Shown piece after piece: positions 37,899 to 47,300 of a DNA stretch of 64,000 bases. The notes beneath the pieces are model-generated. The model was not told the origin of the DNA. It was given only the letters and a program-made list of their open reading frames with translations, and did not search any database. Origin of the DNA: an uncultured Eubacteriales bacterium (lineage in GTDB: Bacteria > Bacillota > Clostridia > Oscillospirales > Acutalibacteraceae). Both the position numbers and the translations under genes were made by a program. The stretch spans positions 1 to 64,000 of the forward strand of contig CAKSFK010000006.1 of NCBI GenBank assembly GCA_934454655.1. Direction: 5' to 3'. Numbering within the stretch: position 1 is the first letter of the stretch; the number at the start of each line of letters is the position of its first letter.

Positions 37899-39440
37899 TT
37901 AATCTTTAACCGAAGTATAAACATAAACTCCGCCTGCGGGTATCTTGTCGGAAAGTGAGGATTTAACATTGCCGAATCCCTTATCAGGGTCTGCAATGTG
38001 AGCCGTCGGAGTCGGTTTTACCGTTTGCGGATTGTATGCGTGACGGTAAAGCGACACTCCGAGTTCCTTTTTAAAGGATATGTTAAATTCCTTTTCAACT
38101 ATTGAAGAGTTTGCAACTATTACCGTCCAGTTGCCGTCATCGAGCTGACAAGCGGTAAGATACACTTGTTCTCTGCCATTTCCTTTATATACCTTAACAT
38201 TCTTGCCGTTGGTATATTTGCTTATCAGCGAATAGGCATAATATGCCGGACGGGGTATAGAGCTTGTAAGCAAATTCGGCGTTATTCCGCAGCGCTGAAC
38301 GCCGTCCTGCCAGCCGTCGCCCGCCGTTTGATTTTCATAAGGCCATTTCTGGTCGGCAAGCGTCCACCGCAGCATAGTTTGAAGTCCTGCATTCATGCCG
38401 GCAATCATACCTATTGCGTTCTGAGTTCCGAGCCAAGAGTTATCAAGCCTTGTTTCCTCCGGATCGTTTGAAAGCTTAAAGTTCCATTCATCCATCCATA
38501 TTTCTTTGCCTGTTTCTTTAACAGCTTCCTTCATAGGCTGCATAAAGTCCTCATACCACTGATAATATGTATCATCATACATAGTAGCACCGGTTACATA
38601 TGTGTGGAGAGAAAAGATATCAAGTGCTGCCGAAACTTCCTTATCCTGTACGGCATAATCAAGTAAAAACTGATTGTTTGCGGCGTTCGGCCCGATTATC
38701 TTAACCGTATCGCGAATGCCGGATTTTTTCAGTGCGGAATCGGCAGCCAGAAGCGACTTTTTCCAAACAGCCATTTTTTCCGCAGCCTTTTCTACAGTTT
38801 TTTCTTTTTCGGTCCACGGTTGACACGGCTCGGTAAATGCAACCAAATAATCCAAATTCTTTGCCCCGTGCGCCCTTATTTGTTTTACGGATTCCGCAAC
38901 CCATTCACCGTATAAAGAATATTTCTTCTCGGTATTGCCGCCCGACAGAACATCAAACGGGTTGCCTTCCTTAAGTACATCGTTGTCAAAATAGCCTATC
39001 TGAACAGCGACCGAAATGCCGCGTTTCTGCATTTCATCCATAAAGGTATAAAAACCCTTCATATTTTCGCTTTCCCAGTTCCACTGCTTTTTATCGAAAT
39101 CAAAAGCATAGTCAAATCTGTACTGTGTCCTTACAACCGAAACCTTCATATCCGCAAGACGATCCATTTCTATCTGCATCATCTCGTCGGTATATTTTTC
39201 CGCATTATCCGCTATATAATTATAGCACATATATATACCGCCGAAACCTATGAAATTTTCCTCAACCGCATTGTCGTTAAGTATAGTAAGCTTTGCAGCT
39301 GTTTTGAATTCGGTGGTTTGCGACGGCTTGGAAGTCACGGTGTTTTCGCTTGAAGTTTTTTGACTTCCACATCCTGCAACGGTAGCTGCAATAAGCAACG
39401 CCAAAAACGCCGAAAATGTTTTAAGTATTCTATTTTGCAT
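37899..39440 (-). CDS. Lipoprotein clan GH-A-like glycosidase
   Basis: A 513-residue surface-tethered enzyme. The signal peptide ends in the lipobox TVAGC (Cys24). The barrel starts at NFIGFGGIYMCYNYIADNAE, with candidate acid/base VAFTEPCQP (about 200) and nucleophile IWMDEWNF (about 318). The C-terminal beta-domain (LYRHAYNPQTV, IPAGGVYVYTS) matches the other two paralogues. No inserted CBM is present. The open frame begins at TTG 39458, but ATG 39440 follows a GGAGG box contained in the longer frame. It overlaps the end of the upstream surface-protein gene by 11 bases. Confidence 0.8.
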   Translation of the reverse strand: MQNRILKTFSAFLALLIAATVAGCGSQKTSSENTVTSKPSQTTEFKTAAKLTILNDNAVEENFIGFGGIYMCYNYIADNAEKYTDEMMQIEMDRLADMKVSVVRTQYRFDYAFDFDKKQWNWESENMKGFYTFMDEMQKRGISVAVQIGYFDNDVLKEGNPFDVLSGGNTEKKYSLYGEWVAESVKQIRAHGAKNLDYLVAFTEPCQPWTEKEKTVEKAAEKMAVWKKSLLAADSALKKSGIRDTVKIIGPNAANNQFLLDYAVQDKEVSAALDIFSLHTYVTGATMYDDTYYQWYEDFMQPMKEAVKETGKEIWMDEWNFKLSNDPEETRLDNSWLGTQNAIGMIAGMNAGLQTMLRWTLADQKWPYENQTAGDGWQDGVQRCGITPNLLTSSIPRPAYYAYSLISKYTNGKNVKVYKGNGREQVYLTACQLDDGNWTVIVANSSIVEKEFNISFKKELGVSLYRHAYNPQTVKPTPTAHIADPDKGFGNVKSSLSDKIPAGGVYVYTSVKD

Positions 39441-42400
39441 TTTTCTTCCTCCTAACAAACACTACCGAAACACCCGCGATTACAGCCAAAACAACAACAG
39501 AACACGGTATTATTATCCATTTAATGTTACTCTTCTCCTTTGCGGGAGCAGTATCCTTTTTTATATCTGTGGGTTTATTCTCTTTCAAATCATAACCGAA
39601 CGGTTTATACACGGTATAATCGTTCGGATTTTCCTCATAAGCATAACGTACCTCAAAGATTGCCATATCGTCAAGATTAACATTTGATTTGCTGCCTGAT
39701 ATTTTTAAATAAACCGTATTATCGGCTGTGGGCATATCAAAAGTAATGCTTTCACGATTCCATTCGGCTGCTGCTCCAAGATTCATCTTTCCGGTCTTAC
39801 CGTTTCTGACGGTATCAACAAGCGTTCCGTTTTTATTTTTCAGAAGCTCAACAGTAATCGGCTCAGAATCAGTGTTTTTATGCGAAAAAGCAAATATATA
39901 TCTTCCTGCCTTTTTAATCTGTACAGGTACAATGAGCGCATCTGATTTTTCGGTTATTTCAAGACTGTGCGTGCCGCTTTGCGATATACTCTCCGTAACC
40001 GCCATTCCGCGGCTCGGCGCGGATATGGTTCCGCTTGTTATATCTTTCTCAAATGAGCCGTTTTTGATAAGGTTATAAAGGTCCTCGCAATATGTTCCTT
40101 TGCTTTCAATCTTAGTGAGGGTAAAATCGTCCGCAAAGAAGCTATCGTCTGCATATCCGATTATCTGAAGATTCAACACATTGGATTCAATACTGCCGGT
40201 TGTAAAGGTGAACGACATTTCTTTCCATTCATCCATACAACTGCCGATAGAAGTATAAGCTCCCGCTCCTGACAAATAGAACTGTGCTTTGCCGAAGCCT
40301 CCGCTTTTAAGACCTTTTACCCATATGCTTGCTTTATACTTAGTAAACGGTTCAACCTCCAAATCCGGCAGTGTATATCCCGCATGTTTTTCTTTCATTC
40401 CGCTCCCGTCAAATTTAAGAGAACCTACTGAAGAATTCCTTGTGTAACGTTTGTCTGTATTCCATGTGAAATAGGCAGTCTGCGGAACCTTTGTATCAAA
40501 GTCAATAGTTTGAACAGCCGGTATTTCCTTGTAAATATTCACTTTCTCAACCGATATATCGTCAAAATAGACTGTAACAAGATCAGTTGCAATCTGATAC
40601 ATACCAAGCCTTACCGTAGTGGCAAAATCCTTGGTTTTAAACGCTGCTTTAACTCTTTGCCATTCGCCGCCCGTTGCCTTCAAATAAGCTCTGCTGCCTG
40701 CGTCTTCAATACCATTTAAATCAACAAAGCTTACCGTTCTATCACCTAAATCAGAGGCAGACTCGGTTTTATACCAAAGCACTACTTCATAAGCCGTATT
40801 AGGCTCAAGCGAGATACTGGCATCGGCCGTATAAAATTGCCAACTGTTATTTGATACAAACTTCAAAGAGCCCTTTCCGTTATGTACTCCGTTAGGATTG
40901 TATCCCGTTTCGGTTTCATAATTCCATATAAATCCGCGGTCCATAACATCCTGTATGGGATTTTCAAAATCCTGTTTTCCGGTAGGCTTTCCGTTCTTTT
41001 CAAAAACTGCGTAAAGCGTCATATTGCCTTCAACAGAACTTACAATATATGTCTTAGAACGGCTCAAAACATTACCGTTCTCATCCTTCCAAGCAGAAAG
41101 ATGGTAACCGTCAATCGGAGAGGCGGTAAAGCTTACGGTGTCGCCCTTTGCCGCAACCGCCGACGATACCTTCGCCGTTCCGAGGGAACTGTCTGCACTT
41201 ACAGCCTTTAGCGTAAAGGTCTCTTTATAGGTTATTGTGATATTATCAAAATAAACCTCTGCGCCAAGCGTAGTAACTCCGATTTCCAAGTAGTTTTTGT
41301 TGCTTTCGGGAACTATTCTTGTTGTGTAAAGCGACCACTCGGTGTTTTTAAGCCATGTATTGTTTTTTACATTATCGCAATAGAACCAAGCGTCTGTATT
41401 TGTTTTATACCAAAAGCTTATTTCATAAATACTTCCGGCATAAAGTTCAGCTCCGTCAATAAAAACCTGTAAATTTCCCTTTTCATTGTTGTGTTTTAAA
41501 GCAAGTGAACCGCCACCGGCATAAACATTGGCTGAAGTATAATTTTTTGCAGATGAATCGTATAAAATTGCTTCTCCGCACTTAGCATTGCGATTACGGA
41601 TTTTCTCGTTGTTTTCAAAATTTATATTTTGTACCGGCGTAGGCAGAGGAGTACCCTCAAACTCTGCTACGAGCGAAATATCCGAATAGATATTTTTAAC
41701 CGTATAAATCGCTTCGGTAGAAATAATTGTATCGTCCGAAACAGTATGCCAACCGACAAATCTGCACCCGTTCTTAGGAAGCGCCGTAAATGTCATTTCA
41801 CCGCCTGCAAAAACCGATGAATCGGCGGCATACGCCGTACCGCGTGTGCCGTCGGCACTTTCAGCCGAAGTGGAGTAAACTGCATCTACTCTGATATCGT
41901 CAAAATATACAACCGCAGATTTTGTTGTAGTTCCGAATTCAAGATAATTAACATTATCCTTAAAGGTTATGTCCTTTTCAATACGGGCCCATGTTTTCGA
42001 GGAAAGGGTTATTCCGTATCTAGAGCTGTCCGCAATATACATCCACGCATTGCCGTTCACCTTATAGCTAAACGACACGCGATATGTAGAGCCTGCCAAA
42101 AATTTAAGATTTTTAAAACGGAAATTAAGGTTGCCGGAGTTGTTATTGCGTTTAGCATAAAAAGATTTTGAACCCGCAAAAACATTTTCGTCGTTTTCAT
42201 TTTTAGCTGTATAAACGCCTACCTCACCGGTTGAAAAATTCATATTCGAATAATCAACAGCGCCTTCAAAATCAAGAATTTGCGTTGCAATGGGTAACGG
42301 ATTTCCTGTAAACACCGCCACTAAAGCAATATCCGAAGTAATTTCGGAAACGGTATAAACCTGCTGTGTGCTTATTATATGTTCGGAGCCGGCATACTTC

Positions 42401-44343
42401 CATCCTAAAAAGGTGCAGCCGTTTTGAGGAATTGCGGTAAATGTTACACTCTCACCGTTTGCGGCGCTCTTAGCCGAAACAGTTGCACTTCCGAGATTTT
42501 CATCCGATGATGTCGCCGAAATGTTATATACCTCTTCAACCGAGATATTGTCAAGATATATCTCGGAAAGCGCCTGACTGGTTCCGAATTCAAGGTAATC
42601 GGTGTCCTTTGTCGGCTTTATAACCTTTTCCGCCTTTTTCCACCCTCCGGCAATCATATCAATAGAATATTTAGAACCGTCAACAATAAATGTCCACGCT
42701 TTTATATTTGTTTTATACCACAGCGATACTCTGTATGTTGTATCTTTCTTTAATTTGAAATTGCGGAAATATACATTCAATATACCCTTATCCGCATTGT
42801 GGGAAAGCTTGAAGGATGCCTTCCCGGCGTATACATTTTCATCGTTTTCGCTTTGGGCAATATAACGCTCTGCTGTTCCTTTTGAAAGATTCATATTTGA
42901 AAACGGACTGTCAATTTCAAAATCAAGGTATTTTTCGCTTGTCATTGTAGCGGCAAATACAGCAGTTAATTCCGTATCGCCGCTAATGCCGTTAACAGTA
43001 TACGGATTCTCGGTGCTGACGGTGGTTCCGGCAGCATTTTGCCATTCTGCAAAGCTTGCACCGTCGGCAGGCGTTGCAGAGAAAACCACGGAAGAACCAT
43101 ACAAAGCTTCATTGGTCGAAACATTTGTATTGCCGAGTGTAGCATCCTTTGATGCAGCAGATACATTAAGATACTCGCGTATTTCTATATTGTCAATATA
43201 AGATACCGCGTCCTTCGTTGTCGTACCCAATTCTAAATACGCTTTATCCTCTGTAAACAATATATCTTTTGTAATCGTTTTCCAATTCCCGGGCTCGGAA
43301 TTAAAACCGTACTTATTGCTGTAGGCTATATAGAACCAAACATTTTTCTCGGAATAAACATTTAAAACAACCTGATATTTTCTGTTTTTATCAAAGCTAA
43401 CGCCGTTTAAAAGCAGGCGCAGGTTACCGCCGTTTGAATTATGGCTGATTTTAAGTGAACCGCTGCCGGAATAAACATTTTTATCCTGCTCGTCGATTGC
43501 TTGGTACAGTTCAGCCGTACCCGCACTTAAAAGCATATTCTTAACATCTGCCGCATTATCAAAATCAATTTGCTGATATGCTCGGTTAATATTTTTAAAT
43601 ACTGCCGTAAGACTGATATTTTCCGAAACAGCAGCAACATTATACGGGTTTTCGGCAGAAACTGTATTTCCGCCTTCATCCTGCCAGGAAACAAATTCTC
43701 CGTCTGCGGTCGGCACGGCGGTAAATGTTACACTTTCTCCCGCCTCTGCCTGCTTTACCGACGATTCAGCACTACCGAGGGCACTGTCATTTGTGCCGGC
43801 AGTTATATTAAATAAAGGAGATAAGGTAATATCGTCAAAATATGTTATGCCTTCCGAGGTTGTCTGCCCCATTTCAAGATACGAAACATCAGAAGAAAAG
43901 GTTATAATACGGCTGTAATATGCCCAATCCTCGCTGTTTAAAGTTGCATTAAACTTGTTCGGATCTTGGAAATAAGTCCAGATAGATTTATTGGTCTTAT
44001 AGTAAAAGCTGAGCTTATATGATACACCCGCTTTTATTGAAAGTCCTGTAAATCTGAAATTAAGATTTCCGCCGCCCGAAACATGCGAAACCTCAAGGGA
44101 GCCCGTTCCCCCGTGAACATTTGCGGAGTCATATCCGCTCGTTTCGGGAGAGTATCTCTGCACACTGCCCTTTGAAAAATTCATATTGGAAATCTTTGTA
44201 TCGGTTTCAAAGTCAAAATAATACTTTTCCGGCGCAGCATTATCCGCAGATAATAAAAAACCGGGTATCATTTGAAATAGCAAAAGTAAACTGAGCGAAA
44301 GCGAAAGAATTTTGCTGATTTTCCCATTCGTTATTTTCAACAT
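39430..44343 (-). CDS. Giant membrane-anchored multi-CBM/InlB-repeat surface protein
   Basis: About 1,637 residues. After a signal peptide (about 1-33) there are five tandem modules of about 217 residues. Each is a CBM-like beta-sandwich (GSLKISHNSNGGNL, YLELGTTT, YFDDI signatures) followed by a divergent InlB B-repeat (LGSA..GESVTFTA..G..F..W..ENPY.V..ISLTAVF) at about 184, 394, 611, 828 and 1044. Three more CBM-like domains follow (1123-1600), then a single membrane helix (about 1604-1628) and the basic tail RRKKNAK. There is no LPXTG motif, catalytic domain or dockerin, so it looks like a glycan-binding anchor. Start ATG 44343 with AGGAG 7 bases upstream, preferred over the longer frame. 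Confidence 0.8.
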   Translation of the reverse strand: MLKITNGKISKILSLSLSLLLLFQMIPGFLLSADNAAPEKYYFDFETDTKISNMNFSKGSVQRYSPETSGYDSANVHGGTGSLEVSHVSGGGNLNFRFTGLSIKAGVSYKLSFYYKTNKSIWTYFQDPNKFNATLNSEDWAYYSRIITFSSDVSYLEMGQTTSEGITYFDDITLSPLFNITAGTNDSALGSAESSVKQAEAGESVTFTAVPTADGEFVSWQDEGGNTVSAENPYNVAAVSENISLTAVFKNINRAYQQIDFDNAADVKNMLLSAGTAELYQAIDEQDKNVYSGSGSLKISHNSNGGNLRLLLNGVSFDKNRKYQVVLNVYSEKNVWFYIAYSNKYGFNSEPGNWKTITKDILFTEDKAYLELGTTTKDAVSYIDNIEIREYLNVSAASKDATLGNTNVSTNEALYGSSVVFSATPADGASFAEWQNAAGTTVSTENPYTVNGISGDTELTAVFAATMTSEKYLDFEIDSPFSNMNLSKGTAERYIAQSENDENVYAGKASFKLSHNADKGILNVYFRNFKLKKDTTYRVSLWYKTNIKAWTFIVDGSKYSIDMIAGGWKKAEKVIKPTKDTDYLEFGTSQALSEIYLDNISVEEVYNISATSSDENLGSATVSAKSAANGESVTFTAIPQNGCTFLGWKYAGSEHIISTQQVYTVSEITSDIALVAVFTGNPLPIATQILDFEGAVDYSNMNFSTGEVGVYTAKNENDENVFAGSKSFYAKRNNNSGNLNFRFKNLKFLAGSTYRVSFSYKVNGNAWMYIADSSRYGITLSSKTWARIEKDITFKDNVNYLEFGTTTKSAVVYFDDIRVDAVYSTSAESADGTRGTAYAADSSVFAGGEMTFTALPKNGCRFVGWHTVSDDTIISTEAIYTVKNIYSDISLVAEFEGTPLPTPVQNINFENNEKIRNRNAKCGEAILYDSSAKNYTSANVYAGGGSLALKHNNEKGNLQVFIDGAELYAGSIYEISFWYKTNTDAWFYCDNVKNNTWLKNTEWSLYTTRIVPESNKNYLEIGVTTLGAEVYFDNITITYKETFTLKAVSADSSLGTAKVSSAVAAKGDTVSFTASPIDGYHLSAWKDENGNVLSRSKTYIVSSVEGNMTLYAVFEKNGKPTGKQDFENPIQDVMDRGFIWNYETETGYNPNGVHNGKGSLKFVSNNSWQFYTADASISLEPNTAYEVVLWYKTESASDLGDRTVSFVDLNGIEDAGSRAYLKATGGEWQRVKAAFKTKDFATTVRLGMYQIATDLVTVYFDDISVEKVNIYKEIPAVQTIDFDTKVPQTAYFTWNTDKRYTRNSSVGSLKFDGSGMKEKHAGYTLPDLEVEPFTKYKASIWVKGLKSGGFGKAQFYLSGAGAYTSIGSCMDEWKEMSFTFTTGSIESNVLNLQIIGYADDSFFADDFTLTKIESKGTYCEDLYNLIKNGSFEKDITSGTISAPSRGMAVTESISQSGTHSLEITEKSDALIVPVQIKKAGRYIFAFSHKNTDSEPITVELLKNKNGTLVDTVRNGKTGKMNLGAAAEWNRESITFDMPTADNTVYLKISGSKSNVNLDDMAIFEVRYAYEENPNDYTVYKPFGYDLKENKPTDIKKDTAPAKEKSNIKWIIIPCSVVVLAVIAGVSVVFVRRKKNAK

Positions 44344-44353
44344 TTTAATTCTC

Positions 44354-47300
44354 CTATCCAATAGTTGTATATACTGCAAAGCTGTATTTGGGAAGGGTGT
44401 CGGTAAATTTATCGCTTATTCCCTCAATAACCGCATCTGCATTTATAATTTCGGCATCACTGTCCGGAATTATATTTTGGCAATCGTAAATATGCCTGTA
44501 AAGCTTATCTGCATTAAAGCCGGAAACACCGGAAACAGAAAAATCCGCTGCAGTATTTTGCATATTGACTACAATCACCGTTAAACCACCCTTACCGTCA
44601 GAACAAGAGGTAATATACAATGAACCTTCATTTGTTCCCGAATAAACATTCTTCATTCCGGAGGTATATTTGCCTATAAGCGAATATGCGTAATATGACT
44701 TCCTCGGAATTGATGTGGAATTAAGATTCGGCAACAATCCGTCAAGGTGGCAGCCGTTTTGCCACTCACCCGCCGAATTGGTATTCTTTAAATTCGTCCA
44801 GTATTGATCTGCTATCGTCCAGCGCATTGAAGTCTGGAGTCCGCTGTTCATTGCGGCTACGGTTTTAAGTGCAAGCTGTGTTCCGTAGATACCGTAAGAC
44901 GCCTTTTCATTCCACTCTGTATCGTCCGCAGATATCCATTCGCCCTCGTCAAACCAAAGCTTTTTTCCGACGGACGACGCTATTTTTACAGCCTCGGACA
45001 TATAATGATACCATCCGGAATAATTATCTGCCGTATTTTCACTCGTAACATAGATATGGTAGGTGAAAATATCCACGGCACTGCAAAGTTCGCTGTCGCC
45101 TGCCATATATTTAAGAGCGAGGAAATCGTCAACAGGCGAGGTTTTTCTGTTATAAGCACCCATATTAAAGCCGAGTATCTTAACCGACTCTCTTACTCCG
45201 TCAGCCGCCATTTTGTTGTGAGCCAACATAACATAGTGTTTCCATGTTTCAATATCCCGTGTATAGTCCTCGGTTGTAAGAGCGGTAGACGGTTCTGTGA
45301 ATGCAACAAGGTATTTAACATTGTCATATCCCTTTGAATGAAGTGTTTTTACCGAGTTGCTTACCCATTCGGCGTAATAGCTTTCCGCCTTCGTGCTGTC
45401 ACCGCCCGAAAGGATATAAAACGGATTAAAGCTATATGAAGTAAGTCTGCTCGAAGTCACATCGGACACATCCCAGCCTATCTGAATTGCAACATCTATA
45501 CCGAGCGCCTTCATATCGTCAAGGTATTTATAAAAGCCCTGCATTTCTTCGGTTTCATAATCCCATTTGCTTGCTGCGGTATTCCAAGCCCAGCACGGTG
45601 AATACTGCGTTCTTACAACCGAAACTCCCGCATTTTTAATTCTTTCAAGCTCTAACCGCTGAATATCGGAAGAATATTTGCGGTCATACTTTTCGGGTAT
45701 GTAGTTAAATGCATAATAAACACCGGTGTTGCCCATATAATCATCCTGAATAAGCGCGGCGGAATTTATTGAAAGGCTGTATGTGGGTGAAGCATTCAGA
45801 ACCGCTTGCCTTGTTATCGGTACAACTGTTTCTTTGACGTAAACATTCGGGTCTTTCGCATAAGCGTAATTATACATAAAAATGTATATGTCATCAAGCA
45901 AAACGTTGTTTTCTGATTCAATGTTTATTTTGACTTCTGTATTTTCTTCTTCCGCAATGAAATCAAAAAATCTTCTGTTCATCACACTTTGTGTTTCGGA
46001 ACCGAACTGATATTTACGATTGCCCGATAGAAGCGTCACATTAAGTGTACCGCTTTCATCCGCAATATACGAAACCGCAAAACGGTATCTTCCGGGCTTG
46101 CACAGCATATAGGATTTGGCAACCGATGATTTTTTATTAAGAGAAAGCATTTTACTTCCGCTCGCGGCGCGATTGTCATTAACAATTTCCGCCTTTCCCG
46201 AAAGATCTGCGGCAAATTCGCCCGTTTCAAAGTCACCGCCCGATACTGCGTTATACAGCTTTTCCGAATATGTTCCGTCATATTTATTTTCGGTAAGCGT
46301 AAGCTCATCAAAATAAAACTTGTTTCCGGGATAAACTATAAGTACCGGAGTTATTTCGTTTGTTTCAATCTTTCCCGTATTAAACTTAAATTCAAGTTTG
46401 TTCCACTTTCCCGAATATGTTGCCGAATTGCCGGAGATGTATGCGTAGTCATCGTATCCCGAAAGATTAAGCTGTATATCCGATTTGCAGGAAATTCCGT
46501 ACACATACGCACTTAATGTGTAGTCCGTAAACGGCTTTACATACATCGTGGTAAGCTTATACGATGCCGTTCCGTTCAAATCGGAACCGTTTACATACAA
46601 TGAACCCGCGGAATTGTTAAAACAATACTTATCTGTGTTAAACGAAATATAATTATTGCCGTTAAAGCCGTAATCGTATGTTCGCCTTTGTTCTTCGGGA
46701 ACATCATATTTCAAGTTTACTGTACCTAACAGTACCCTTCTTAAAGTCGCGATGTCGTTTGCGTTCAGTTCCCCGTTTTCATCACAGTCAGCCGAAAACT
46801 GATTATAGTTTTTTATATTTCCGGAAAGTATCTGCTTTTCTCTCACCAAATCGCGTATATCAACCTTGCCGTCGTCGTTAATATCATTTACAAAATATGA
46901 ATATCCGCAATTTTCGCATATATAGCCCTTTTTGTCCGCCTGCAACGATGAAATATAGAAAGTATGCTTATCAGGGTCGCATCTCTTTTCAAATACAGCC
47001 GTAATATCAATATCGCCGTATACCGTAAGCTCAAATTCGGCTTCATTGCTCAGCTTCTTACTGTTTTTATAGAAATAACCCACAAAAGCATAACCTTTTT
47101 TCGGTACTGCATTAAGCTTTATCTTTTGCCCGAAGGTCTGTGTTGAGCTTGCGGGCGTTACGGTTCCCCGCTCTGAATCGTCAGCCGAAACAGCGATATT
47201 ATACAGCTGCTTAACCTCAATATTATCTATATAAAGCACATTGCCGGGAGCCACTGTACCAAGCTCCAAATAATCGGTATTTTTTTTACAGGTAACCGTT

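Noticed and set aside
39430..44343. Sortase-anchored or cohesin-bearing scaffoldin
   Set aside because: No LPXTG-like motif precedes the terminal helix, and every visible domain is CBM-like or InlB-type; no cohesin could be recognised by eye.
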